Of a stretch of DNA of 64,000 bases, positions 23,273-30,945 are shown piece by piece. Origin of the DNA: Chachezhania sediminis. Lineage in GTDB: Bacteria > Pseudomonadota > Alphaproteobacteria > Rhodobacterales > Rhodobacteraceae. The stretch lies in NCBI RefSeq assembly GCF_009765275.1, contig NZ_VOPH01000016.1:1-64000 (forward strand). Direction: 5' to 3'. Position 1 is the stretch's first letter. Every line of letters starts with the position of its first letter. The position numbers and the translations under genes are program-made. The notes beneath the pieces are model-generated. The model did not search any database. It had not been told where the DNA came from and worked only from the letters and a program-made list of their open reading frames with translations.

Positions 23273-25323
23273 GCGGGCCCCGGATCCTGATCGCGGGCGT
23301 CGGTCGCTCCGGCACCTCGTTCCTGTTCGAGGAACTGTCGGCGGCGCTCCGCGCCCGGGATGCCGGCGCGCGGCTGTTCTATGAACCGTACCTCTGGGGG
23401 CCGGCCAAGGTGAACGCCACGGGGCGGGTTTCGGCCGAGCCCTTCGATACGCGGAACCTCTCGCCCTTCGGGATCGCCGTCCATTGCGGCAGTCCGCTGT
23501 TCCTCGATGGCCCGCACCCGGAACATGACCGGATGATCGACCATGTGCTGGGGGACCGGACGGGCGCCGCGCTGGCCAAGGTGATCCGGGGCAACGGGCG
23601 GCTGGGGGCCTGGCTGGCCGCGGATCCCGAGCTGAAGGTCGTGGGTGTGCTGCGCGATGCCTTCGGCACGGTGAATTCGGCCGCCAACCACTTTTCCTTC
23701 TTCGGAGAGGAATTCCACCCGACCGACCGCCCGCGCTTCGCCCGCGAGGTCGAGGCGCGGACCGGGGCCATGCCGCGGGTCGGCGTGCCGGAGCCCGCGG
23801 CCCGTGCCGCGGTGTGGAGCGCCGAGTACTGGAAGGCGATGACCGCGGCCCTGCTGGACGCGGCCCAGGCCCATCCCGGCCGGGTGCTTCTGATCGACTA
23901 TGAAAGCCTGCGGGCCGATCCCGACGCGGCCTATGGCGCCATCGCGGCCCATACGGGTCTGAATGTCGGCGCCCACCGGCTGCAGGCCCGGGTGGGGATC
24001 GTGTCGGGCGCCAATTACCTGGCGGGTGTCGGCCCGGCGCACCTGGAACCCTTTGCCGACTGGTACCGCGACGCGATGCGGGCGCGGATCGGGCAGGGCG
24101 TGATCTGCCGCGACGACAGCGCCGCCTTCCGTCCCGTGGCCGAAGCCATGGAGGGCATGCGGGAAAAACCCGGCGTGGTGCCGCGCTATCCGCCGTTCCG
24201 CACCGTGCTGGGCTGGCGCTATGACGCCGAACGCCGGGACCTGGCCCAGGTGGCCCGGGCCGGGCTGGAGGATCGCGTGGCCGATCAGCGGTCCCGCGCC
24301 GCCTTCCGCCGGCTGGCGGCGCCCGCCCAAGGATCGCCCCTGCCCGAGGTCAGTGTGATCGTCCCGATGTGGAAGTCGGAAGGCTCGCTGGAGGCCACCG
24401 TCGCCTCGGTCTGGGACCAGGCCGGGGTGAAGGCGCGGGTCGTGCTGGTCGACGATGCCTCGCCCGATGGCTCCGCCGCGCTGGCCGAACGACTGCTGGC
24501 GCTGGGGCCGGGGACGCTGATCCGGAACACCCGGAACCTGGGTCCGGCGCTGGCGCGCCATCGCGGGATCATGGGGGTGGAGGCCGGGCTGGTCAGCACG
24601 CTGGATGCCGACGACGTGGCCTTTCCGCTGAAGCTGGCGGCGGAGGTCGAGGCGCTGGAGGGCGATGCAAGGGCGGTGGCCTATTCGGATGTGCTCTACC
24701 AGCGGGGCGGGGGGCTCAGCCTCTGGGATTTCGCGCATCTGGAGGGGATCGACCGGACCCAGCGGCTGGCGGCGATTGCCGGACGCACCGGGCCCCTGCC
24801 GCGCGACATGACCTTTGACCGCGCGCTTTATGCCCGGACCCGCGGCTTCGATGCGACGCTGCGCATGTACGAGGATTTCGCCTTCAAGATCGAACTGGCG
24901 GCCGTCGCGGGGGACTGGCGGAACTCGGGCGAGGTCGGCATGCGCTATGACCATGCCGAGACCGGGGCCTCGGCCGCCGGGCCGGGCCGGCACCTTTACG
25001 CGCTGCACGCGGCCTTCCTGAAGAACGCGGACCTGCTGGTGCTGGGGCTGGGCGGCAAGGTGCTCGATGCGCTGGAAGGGGCCTGCCGGTCCTTCGGCAC
25101 GCCCGCGCATCTGGTGGACGGCCTTGCCTTCCTGCGCAGGCGCGCGCGCTTTGCCGGCCACCTGCTGGGCGACATGCGCCGGCTTCATGCCGAGGTCGCG
25201 GCGCGGATGTTCCACGAGGCGCCCGGATACGATGCGAAGCTGGCCGCGGCCTATGCCGCGCTGATCGCGGGGGCAGAGGCCACGGACCGGCCACTTGATC
25301 GGCCGCTGGAGGACGCATCATGA
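23269..25323 (+). CDS. Sulfotransferase-glycosyltransferase fusion
   Basis: A 684-residue two-domain protein. Residues 1 to about 330 form a sulfotransferase: the P-loop is LIAGVGRSGTSFLFEELSA at the N-terminus, and VVGVLRDAFGTVNSAANHF is the 3'-phosphate segment. From about residue 359 a family 2 glycosyltransferase follows: PEVSVIVPMWKSEGSLEATV, VVLVDDASPDGSAALAERL, GPALARHRGIM, and STLDADDVAFPLKL as the DxD region. MYEDFAFKIEL supplies the ED pair. Both halves keep their key residues, so both may be active: one adds a sugar and the other sulfates it. It is coupled by 4-bp overlaps to genes on both sides. The start follows directly from the ATGA overlap. Confidence 0.82.
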   Translation: MSGPRILIAGVGRSGTSFLFEELSAALRARDAGARLFYEPYLWGPAKVNATGRVSAEPFDTRNLSPFGIAVHCGSPLFLDGPHPEHDRMIDHVLGDRTGAALAKVIRGNGRLGAWLAADPELKVVGVLRDAFGTVNSAANHFSFFGEEFHPTDRPRFAREVEARTGAMPRVGVPEPAARAAVWSAEYWKAMTAALLDAAQAHPGRVLLIDYESLRADPDAAYGAIAAHTGLNVGAHRLQARVGIVSGANYLAGVGPAHLEPFADWYRDAMRARIGQGVICRDDSAAFRPVAEAMEGMREKPGVVPRYPPFRTVLGWRYDAERRDLAQVARAGLEDRVADQRSRAAFRRLAAPAQGSPLPEVSVIVPMWKSEGSLEATVASVWDQAGVKARVVLVDDASPDGSAALAERLLALGPGTLIRNTRNLGPALARHRGIMGVEAGLVSTLDADDVAFPLKLAAEVEALEGDARAVAYSDVLYQRGGGLSLWDFAHLEGIDRTQRLAAIAGRTGPLPRDMTFDRALYARTRGFDATLRMYEDFAFKIELAAVAGDWRNSGEVGMRYDHAETGASAAGPGRHLYALHAAFLKNADLLVLGLGGKVLDALEGACRSFGTPAHLVDGLAFLRRRARFAGHLLGDMRRLHAEVAARMFHEAPGYDAKLAAAYAALIAGAEATDRPLDRPLEDAS

Positions 25324-26789
25324 GCGGTTTCCTTCATGTCACGACCCTGATCCCGGTGGGGATCGAGGCGCAGCTGGACACGCTGGGAAGCTGGCACAAG
25401 GCCCATGGCCAGCCGATCCATGCCTTCAACCACAGCCGCGAATTCGCCGCCGTGAAGGACCATGTGCCGGACTGGATCGTGCCCCACGAATGCCGCTTTC
25501 CCCAGGGCTTCGGGCGGGATTACCTGCCCTTCACGGCGCTCCTGGACGGGGTCCGGGGGATGGACCCGGATCCGGAGACCCGGGTGCTGCTGGTCAATTC
25601 CGATATCGGGCTGAAGGATCCGGGTGCCCTGCCGGCGCTGGACGATGCGGCGCAGGATCTGGTCTTCGCCTCGCGCATCGATATCGAGGCCGACGGCACG
25701 CCAAGCGCGCGCTACGGGCAGGGCTATGACGTGTTCTCGATCCGCGCCGGGGCCATGGACATGCTGGACCTGCCGGGCTTCTCGCTGGGGATCCCGTGGT
25801 GGGATTACGTGCTGCCCCTGACCGCCGTTCTGGCGGGGCGGAAGGTCAAGCGGCTGGAGACCGAGGCCTTCACCCATGTGCTCCATCCGCAGCGCTGGTC
25901 GCTGGTGGCCTTCGACCACCTGGGCTGGGAAGTGATGCGGGCGCTGCCGGCGGATGCCTGGGACGCGATCGGCCGGAATGGGGCGAACGGGTCGGCCTCG
26001 GATGGTGCGTGGGAACCACGCACCCTACGGCCGGGGCATGACCTGGTGCTGGACTTTGCGCGCGCCGTGAACGGGTTTTTGAACGATCCCGTCCTGGCGG
26101 GGGGCGCGGCCCCTGAAGACTTGCGCGCCGCCTGCCTGGCGCGGCTGCGCGACATTCCGGTGCCGCCGGAACCGCTGCTTCTGGTGGAACCCGTGCAGGC
26201 TGGACCTGTCGCGGGGGGCGTGGCAGAGGAAGGGTCCGGGACGTCTGACGGGGGTGGATGGATGCAGGCACATGATGGCAGCGTGGCCTTCGCGGGGTTG
26301 ATGGACCAGATCGCGGGGCTGGGCACGGGGGAACCTGTGGCGGTGACGGGCGGCCATGCCGACCTGGGGCCCGACCTGTGGCTGTCGACCGACCCGGCGG
26401 GCACGGCGGAACTGGCGGTCGAACCGCGGGACGAGGGGTTTGCGCTCAGCCTGGTGCGCGGCAACAGCGGCGGATGGGCCTGTCTTGGCATGCGGATCGC
26501 GCCCGAGGTGGTGGCCCGCGGGCGCTATGTCGGCGTGCTGCTGCGGCTGCGCAGCGACGCGCTGGTCAGCATCCGGCCGACCTTGCGCTATTTTCCCGAA
26601 GGCCAGCCCCTGGTCGATGTCGCGGCGGAGCCGGTGGTGCTGCCGGCAGGCACCCATACGGCGCTGGCCCATATCCCGGTCGATGCCGACCTTGCCCGCC
26701 GGTCGGGCCGGGCCGAGCTGAACCTCTATGTCCATACCGACACGATGCGGGCGGACGTGCTGGCGCTGGAGCCGTTGCTGCTGTCCTGA
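25320..26789 (+). CDS. Unknown protein with GT-A-like N-terminus and C-terminal beta-sandwich; carries an in-frame S1 palindrome
   Basis: A 489-residue protein, third in a coupled operon (ATGA overlap at 25320). Residues 1-215 have features of a nucleotide-sugar-binding fold: VLLVNSDIGLKDPGALPAL with a possible metal-binding Asp, GYDVFSIRAGAM and GIPWWDYVLPL. I cannot assign a family. Residues about 360-489 match the stand-alone protein at 19504-20082. Between them, codons 229-237 (GAWEPRTLR) are exactly one 27-bp S1 palindrome read in frame, inside a low-conservation linker. A role in glycan synthesis is inferred from the operon. No signal peptide is visible. Confidence 0.6.
   Translation: MSGFLHVTTLIPVGIEAQLDTLGSWHKAHGQPIHAFNHSREFAAVKDHVPDWIVPHECRFPQGFGRDYLPFTALLDGVRGMDPDPETRVLLVNSDIGLKDPGALPALDDAAQDLVFASRIDIEADGTPSARYGQGYDVFSIRAGAMDMLDLPGFSLGIPWWDYVLPLTAVLAGRKVKRLETEAFTHVLHPQRWSLVAFDHLGWEVMRALPADAWDAIGRNGANGSASDGAWEPRTLRPGHDLVLDFARAVNGFLNDPVLAGGAAPEDLRAACLARLRDIPVPPEPLLLVEPVQAGPVAGGVAEEGSGTSDGGGWMQAHDGSVAFAGLMDQIAGLGTGEPVAVTGGHADLGPDLWLSTDPAGTAELAVEPRDEGFALSLVRGNSGGWACLGMRIAPEVVARGRYVGVLLRLRSDALVSIRPTLRYFPEGQPLVDVAAEPVVLPAGTHTALAHIPVDADLARRSGRAELNLYVHTDTMRADVLALEPLLLS
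26004..26030 (+). repeat. Palindrome S1 inside a coding sequence
   Basis: GGTGCGTGGGAACCACGCAC then CCTACGG occupies exactly nine codons (GAWEPRTLR) of the 25320-26789 gene without breaking the frame. Confidence 0.9.
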
Positions 26790-26791
26790 AT

Positions 26792-26818
26792 GGTGCGTGC
26801 GGAGCACGCACCCTACGG
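26792..26818 (+). repeat. Palindrome S1
   Basis: GGTGCGTGCGGAGCACGCAC then CCTACGG. The two central changes are compensatory (TGCGGAGCA), so the stem is kept. It starts three bases after the stop codon. Confidence 0.85.
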
Positions 26819-26878
26819 CTGTCCCGGACGCCGGATCGGGGCCCAGACGGTTTGCCTCAACGGCAGCCCTCCCGTCAC

Positions 26879-26921
26879 AAGGCGATTGAAATCGCCTTGG
26901 AAGGCCGTTTCTAACGGCCTT
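26879..26921. terminator. Double hairpin between convergent genes, bidirectional terminator
   Basis: AAGGCGATTGAAATCGCCTT (26879-26898) has a perfect 8-bp stem. The second stem, AAGGCCGTT with AACGGCCTT (26901-26921), is 9 bp. The second encloses the stop codon of the minus-strand GT10-like gene. Confidence 0.7.
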
Positions 26922-27981
26922 GGGTCCCGGTGGCGCCGTCCAGCACGGCCTCTAGCGTTTCAAGGACTGCATCGGCCAGCCGGTCGCGTTCCCTGACCCA
27001 GATCAGCGTGTCGCCGAAAAGGGCGGCCAGCCGCGCCTGCGCTTCGGCATAGGCGTCGAAGAAGGCCGCATCGAAGGACCAGTCGGCCAGACGTGCCGCG
27101 CCGTCTGCCGGGCTCATCCCCCAGAGGTTCGCCCAGGATCCTTCGGGCAGGCCCAGGTCGTGCACCCGGTGGCCCGGGTCCGCGACATAGACCGGCAGCG
27201 CCCCGCAGGCGAAGGCATCGAAGAGCTTCTCGGTCAGGTAATCCCGCTGGTGCGTGTTCTCGACCGCGCCCAGGATCCGGGCCCGGCCGTCCAGGCGTAC
27301 CAGCTTGTCCAGGTGCCAGTCGCCAAGGCTGGGCCCGATCTCGAACCGCGTGGGCCCGCCCTGCCAGCTGGATCCCAGCCGGGCGATCTCTCCGAAGGTG
27401 TACGCCTCGGCCAGTTCGGTCCGCCAGGAACACAGCCCGTAAAGCCCCGCCTCGGGCCAGGCGATGGCGTGGAAGGGTTCGGGCCGGCGTTCGAACATGA
27501 AGGCCGCATCCAGCGGGGCCGCGGCGAAACGGGCCTGCCAGTCGGCCGGGGTGACCCCGGCATTCCGGGCGAACCGCGCGGCATAGGCATTGGCGAAGCG
27601 GTGATCGGTCAAGAGGTAATAGGGGATCCGGTCGAAGCGGAAGATGGCCGACGTCACATGGTTCAGCTGCGCCACCGGCAGGGCGCCGGCCCGCGCCTCG
27701 CGCACGAGGCGGGGCTCCAGCGGGCGGCGGCCCCAGATCGTGTCCCAGAAGGGTTCCTCGGACAGCAGCACCACGGGCCGTTGGCGCGCCCGCCAGTCCA
27801 GCACGGCGGTGTCCGGGGCGGCGTCGATATCCAGCACATGGGCGTAAAGGTGCAGGTCTGCGGCCTCGGGCGTGTCCACCCGCTCTACCCGCCCGGCGAA
27901 GAGCGGCGCCAGCGCCGGATAGGCCAGCGGGCTGCGGTGGGCATGAGGGCCGGTGGTGAAGAAGCGGATCGGGCGGGACAC
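26911..27981 (-). CDS. GT10-like fucosyltransferase
   Basis: A 356-residue protein. Its C-terminal half carries ILGAVENTHQRDYLTEKLFD followed by AFACGALPVYVADP, the family 10 (alpha-1,3/1,4-fucosyltransferase) donor-binding pattern ENxxxxDYxTEK...G.PVY. The N-terminal half (VVLLSEEPFWDTIWG, QLNHVTSAIFRFDRIPYYL) is the variable acceptor side. GT10 enzymes use GDP-fucose, and gmd at 35.2 kb makes the precursor, so a GDP-6-deoxyhexose donor fits. No GDP-fucose synthase is in the window. The start is a GTG at 27981 with a weak ribosome site. It is convergent with the 25320 operon. Confidence 0.75.
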   Translation of the reverse strand: MSRPIRFFTTGPHAHRSPLAYPALAPLFAGRVERVDTPEAADLHLYAHVLDIDAAPDTAVLDWRARQRPVVLLSEEPFWDTIWGRRPLEPRLVREARAGALPVAQLNHVTSAIFRFDRIPYYLLTDHRFANAYAARFARNAGVTPADWQARFAAAPLDAAFMFERRPEPFHAIAWPEAGLYGLCSWRTELAEAYTFGEIARLGSSWQGGPTRFEIGPSLGDWHLDKLVRLDGRARILGAVENTHQRDYLTEKLFDAFACGALPVYVADPGHRVHDLGLPEGSWANLWGMSPADGAARLADWSFDAAFFDAYAEAQARLAALFGDTLIWVRERDRLADAVLETLEAVLDGATGTQGR

Positions 27982-28520
27982 GGGATGGTTTCGACGGGTG
28001 AAAGGGATCGCATGGGACCCGGTGGGGCAGGCGCGGTCCGGACCTCATAGCAGCCCCGCCGGACGGGGGCAGTACCAATCCGCGGATGGGCAGGAGAGGG
28101 CCCGGAGCGGGATCCCATGGGACAGGGGGCAGAACAGGGGACCAACAGGGGACGGACAGGAAGGCCGGGGCGGGGAGGACCGGGGGGCCGCGTGCTGCCA
28201 GCGGGTTTCGGGAGGCTGAAAGGGATTCCATGGGATCCGCAGGCACCGGCCGGCCAAAGCGCGGGGAAGGCCACCGGGACCGGGCGGAGACCGGCCTTCG
28301 GACGGCGCCGCCCGGGGATCGCACGGGATCCCGTCCCCCGGGCCTCCGGGGAGGGTGTGGGACGGGATGGGACAGGGCCACACCGTCCCGGACCAAGGGG
28401 GCCCGTCCCATGGGCGCGTGGGGTCAGGGGAGGTTTAGGGTCATGCCGGAGAGAGGACCGGGATGCTGGGATCGGATGGGAGGACAGGGGATGTGTTCGG
28501 GACGAAGGACATGTGAGAGG
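27982..28520. other. Non-coding GC-rich region with degenerate direct repeats
   Basis: No gene with conserved sequence was found in this stretch. A 34-35-bp direct repeat occurs at 27987-28020 and 28204-28238 (shared GGTTTCG, TGAAAGGGAT, CATGGGA). Shorter GGGATCxCATGGGA copies lie near 28107 and 28317, giving a period of about 100-110 bp. Confidence 0.5.
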
Positions 28521-28521
28521 C

Positions 28522-28611
28522 GGTGCGTGGGGACCACGCACCCTACCCGCCGTCGGAAGGTGAGGGCTGTGGTGGGAACCTTGGCGTAGGGTTCGTGGTC
28601 TCCACGCACCG
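28522..28611. repeat. Head-to-head pair of S1 palindromes
   Basis: Copies at 28522-28547 and, inverted, 28585-28611 are about 38 bp apart. This is nearly the same geometry as the pair between parA and parB. Confidence 0.8.
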
Positions 28612-28784
28612 CTCCCGGGATCGCGGTGCCCTTTGGCTCGTTCTTCGGCCTGCTTCCCATCCATCCCCACGCGCGCCTGTCCTGCCCCCGCCTGTCCCGG
28701 CCCCGCCCCACCTTGCCAATCTCCGAGCGGGACCTGTAAAACCGTTCTGCACGTAAAGATCGCACGACACGGGACAGGCGCTTC

Positions 28785-29846
28785 ATGGCACAGAACGAGG
28801 CAGCGCCCCTGCCGGGAACAGCTCCGATCACAGATGCCGGCATGAATTCGGGCCTGTCGGCCGTGCCCGTGCTCTGCATGGGGATGACGGCCCGGGTGGC
28901 CGATCCCGCCATCGCCCGGCTGCAGGCCATGCTGGCCCCCGACATGACCCTGGTCCGGGGCCCGGATATCCGCCCCACGGAAGACGGCCGGACCCCGGAG
29001 GCCCCCGCAGGCAATGCCCGGACCGTGCTGGTCCTCTGCCCCGCCGCCCCCCGGGCGCTGGCCCGTTCGATGGCCGCAGGCATCCCCCCTTCGGAGGCCC
29101 TGGCCGACTGGAGCGAAGCGGCCGCCACGCTTCTGGCGCTCTGGCAGCGCCAGCGCGCGCGGATCCGGATCCTGGACCCCGACCAGGTGCTGGCCTGCCA
29201 TGCCGGGGCGCTGCGTCAGGCGCTGGGGCTGGCCGGCCCGCCCCGGGCCCCGGTGCCCCCCGTTCATCCGGCCGAGGCGACGCTGCCCGACCCGGCCCTG
29301 GCCCTTCTGGCCCATCGTGCCCTGGCCGGCGACGCAGAGGCCCGCACCCGCGCCGGCACGCTGCAGGCGGCGACGCTGGAACTGCTGCCCGCCCCCGGTT
29401 TCGAGCCCGCGCCCCTGGACGATCCCGACCTGGCCTTCGCCCGCCTGGGCCAGCTGCGGGCCCTGCCCGCGGCGCTGGAGCTGGCAGAGGCCCGCGCCCG
29501 GGACCAGCAGGCCCTGCTGGAAGCGACCCAGGCGCGCCTGCAGGAACAGGCCGCCGCCGCCACCGCCCTGCGCGCGGACCTGGCGGCCTCGACGGCCCGC
29601 GTGGCCGGGCTCGATGCCCAGATGGCGGGCAAGGATGCCAGCCTCGCCGCCGCCGGCCGCGCCCTGGCCCTGCGCGAGGCCGAGATCCAGGCCCTGACCG
29701 ACACCCTTGCCACGCGCGAGGCCGCGGCCGAACGTCTGGCCGCGGAACGCGATGCGGCCCGGGCCGAGCTGGACCGGGTGATGAACTCGCGCTCGGTCCG
29801 GATGATGGCGCCGTTCCGCCGCCTGCGCGGCGTGCTGCGCGGATGA
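28785..29846 (+). CDS. Coiled-coil protein of unknown function
   Basis: A 353-residue Ala/Arg/Leu-rich protein with no signal peptide. Residues about 25-160 look globular (VLVLCPAAPRALARSMAAG, PPSEALADWSEAAATLLALW, RIRILDPDQVLA). Residues about 230-335 are a long coiled coil with Ala/Glu/Arg heptads. The end SRSVRMMAPFRRLRGVLRG is basic and resembles the tails that follow coiled coils in large glycosyltransferase proteins. I do not recognise the N-terminal domain. It is the first of a plus-strand series leading to two FkbM methyltransferases, so a structural or scaffold role in glycan modification is a guess. Confidence 0.6.
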   Translation: MAQNEAAPLPGTAPITDAGMNSGLSAVPVLCMGMTARVADPAIARLQAMLAPDMTLVRGPDIRPTEDGRTPEAPAGNARTVLVLCPAAPRALARSMAAGIPPSEALADWSEAAATLLALWQRQRARIRILDPDQVLACHAGALRQALGLAGPPRAPVPPVHPAEATLPDPALALLAHRALAGDAEARTRAGTLQAATLELLPAPGFEPAPLDDPDLAFARLGQLRALPAALELAEARARDQQALLEATQARLQEQAAAATALRADLAASTARVAGLDAQMAGKDASLAAAGRALALREAEIQALTDTLATREAAAERLAAERDAARAELDRVMNSRSVRMMAPFRRLRGVLRG

Positions 29847-29982
29847 AGGGGCGGATGAAGGCCCCGCTGAAGGGCTGGACGAAGGGCCGGGCCAGGCTGG
29901 CGACGAGATGGAAGGCTGGGCCTGAAACGGGGCCTGAAACGGGGCTGCGGACCGTACCGGACCGCGGCGGGAGGAGAACGCG

Positions 29983-30945
29983 ATGAGCATCGAGGCACTG
30001 GCCGGCTGGCTGCAGTCCCTGTCCGGCAGCGGCGCCGAGACGGGGCCCCTCTGCCTGGTGGGGGCCGGCGCCACCGGCGCGGCCCCGCGCCTGCTGGAGG
30101 CTGCCCTTGGCGCCGGCTTCTCGCGCATCCTGCGGCTGGAACCCGACCCGGACGAACGCGGCGCGGCCCCGGCCCCGGGGATCGTGCTGGACCCGCGGGC
30201 GCTGGCGCCTGTGTCCGGCGCGGCCACGCTTCATGTCTGCAACATGACCGCACTGTCGGCCCTGGCCCCGGCCACCGGGCTGGAGCCGCTCTTTCCCGGC
30301 CTGAAGGAAACTGCCCGCGTGCCGGTCGAGACGGTCGGCTGGTCCGCGCTCCTGTCGGGCGAGACCGGCGCCCCGGTCCTTCTGGCCCCCAGCCCCGGCC
30401 TGGCCGCCAGTGCAGCCGCTGCCGTCCTGGCCGCGGATGACACGGCCCCGCTGCCTGTCCACATGCTGCTGATCCTGCCCGCGATCCAGGCCTGGCAGGG
30501 CCTGCCCTCGGCCGAGACGGTGATCCGCGACCTGGAACCGGCCGGCTACCGGGTGCAGGCGCGCGATGGCGGCGATCCGGATTTCCCGGCGCTGCATCTC
30601 TACCGCGATCCGATGGTGGCCGAACTGGCCCGCCAGGCCGCCGAGACCGAGGCCACGCGGCAGCAGCTGGCGGCGGAGGCGGCCGAAAAGATTGCCGCCG
30701 CCGAAGCCGCAAGGGACGAGGCCCGGACCGAGGCCGCCCGCAGTGCCGAGGCGGTGACCGCGGCCCTGGCCGAACGCGATGCCGCACGGACCGCAGCCCA
30801 GGGCGACCGCGAGGCCGCGGCGGCCGAGGCCAAGGCCCGCGCCCGGGCCGAGGCCAGGCTGGAGGCCTGCCGGGCCGAGATCTTCAAGGCGGAAGGCCAG
30901 ATCGCCCTGATCCGCGACCTGCTGCTGCGCGGGTCCGACCTGTGA
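29983..30945 (+). CDS. Degenerate FkbM-like protein with C-terminal coiled coil
   Basis: A 320-residue protein. Residues 1-205 follow the FkbM methyltransferase plan: LCLVGAGATGAAPRLLEAAL where the SAM loop should be, ILRLEPDPD, ATLHVCNMTALSALAP, LFPGLKETARVPVETVGWSALL. However, the usual DxGANxG loop and the D-x-x-G-x-E block are missing. It is probably a non-catalytic relative. Residues about 210-310 are an Ala/Glu/Arg coiled coil like that of the preceding gene. The ATG follows GGAGGAG. Its stop overlaps the GTG start of the next methyltransferase gene by four bases, which points to a shared complex or process. This is my reading of motifs, not a search result. Confidence 0.6.
   Translation: MSIEALAGWLQSLSGSGAETGPLCLVGAGATGAAPRLLEAALGAGFSRILRLEPDPDERGAAPAPGIVLDPRALAPVSGAATLHVCNMTALSALAPATGLEPLFPGLKETARVPVETVGWSALLSGETGAPVLLAPSPGLAASAAAAVLAADDTAPLPVHMLLILPAIQAWQGLPSAETVIRDLEPAGYRVQARDGGDPDFPALHLYRDPMVAELARQAAETEATRQQLAAEAAEKIAAAEAARDEARTEAARSAEAVTAALAERDAARTAAQGDREAAAAEAKARARAEARLEACRAEIFKAEGQIALIRDLLLRGSDL

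Noticed and set aside
26879-26921. Small RNA gene in the double hairpin
   Set aside because: The two perfect stems between convergent genes are explained by bidirectional termination; no promoter is visible.
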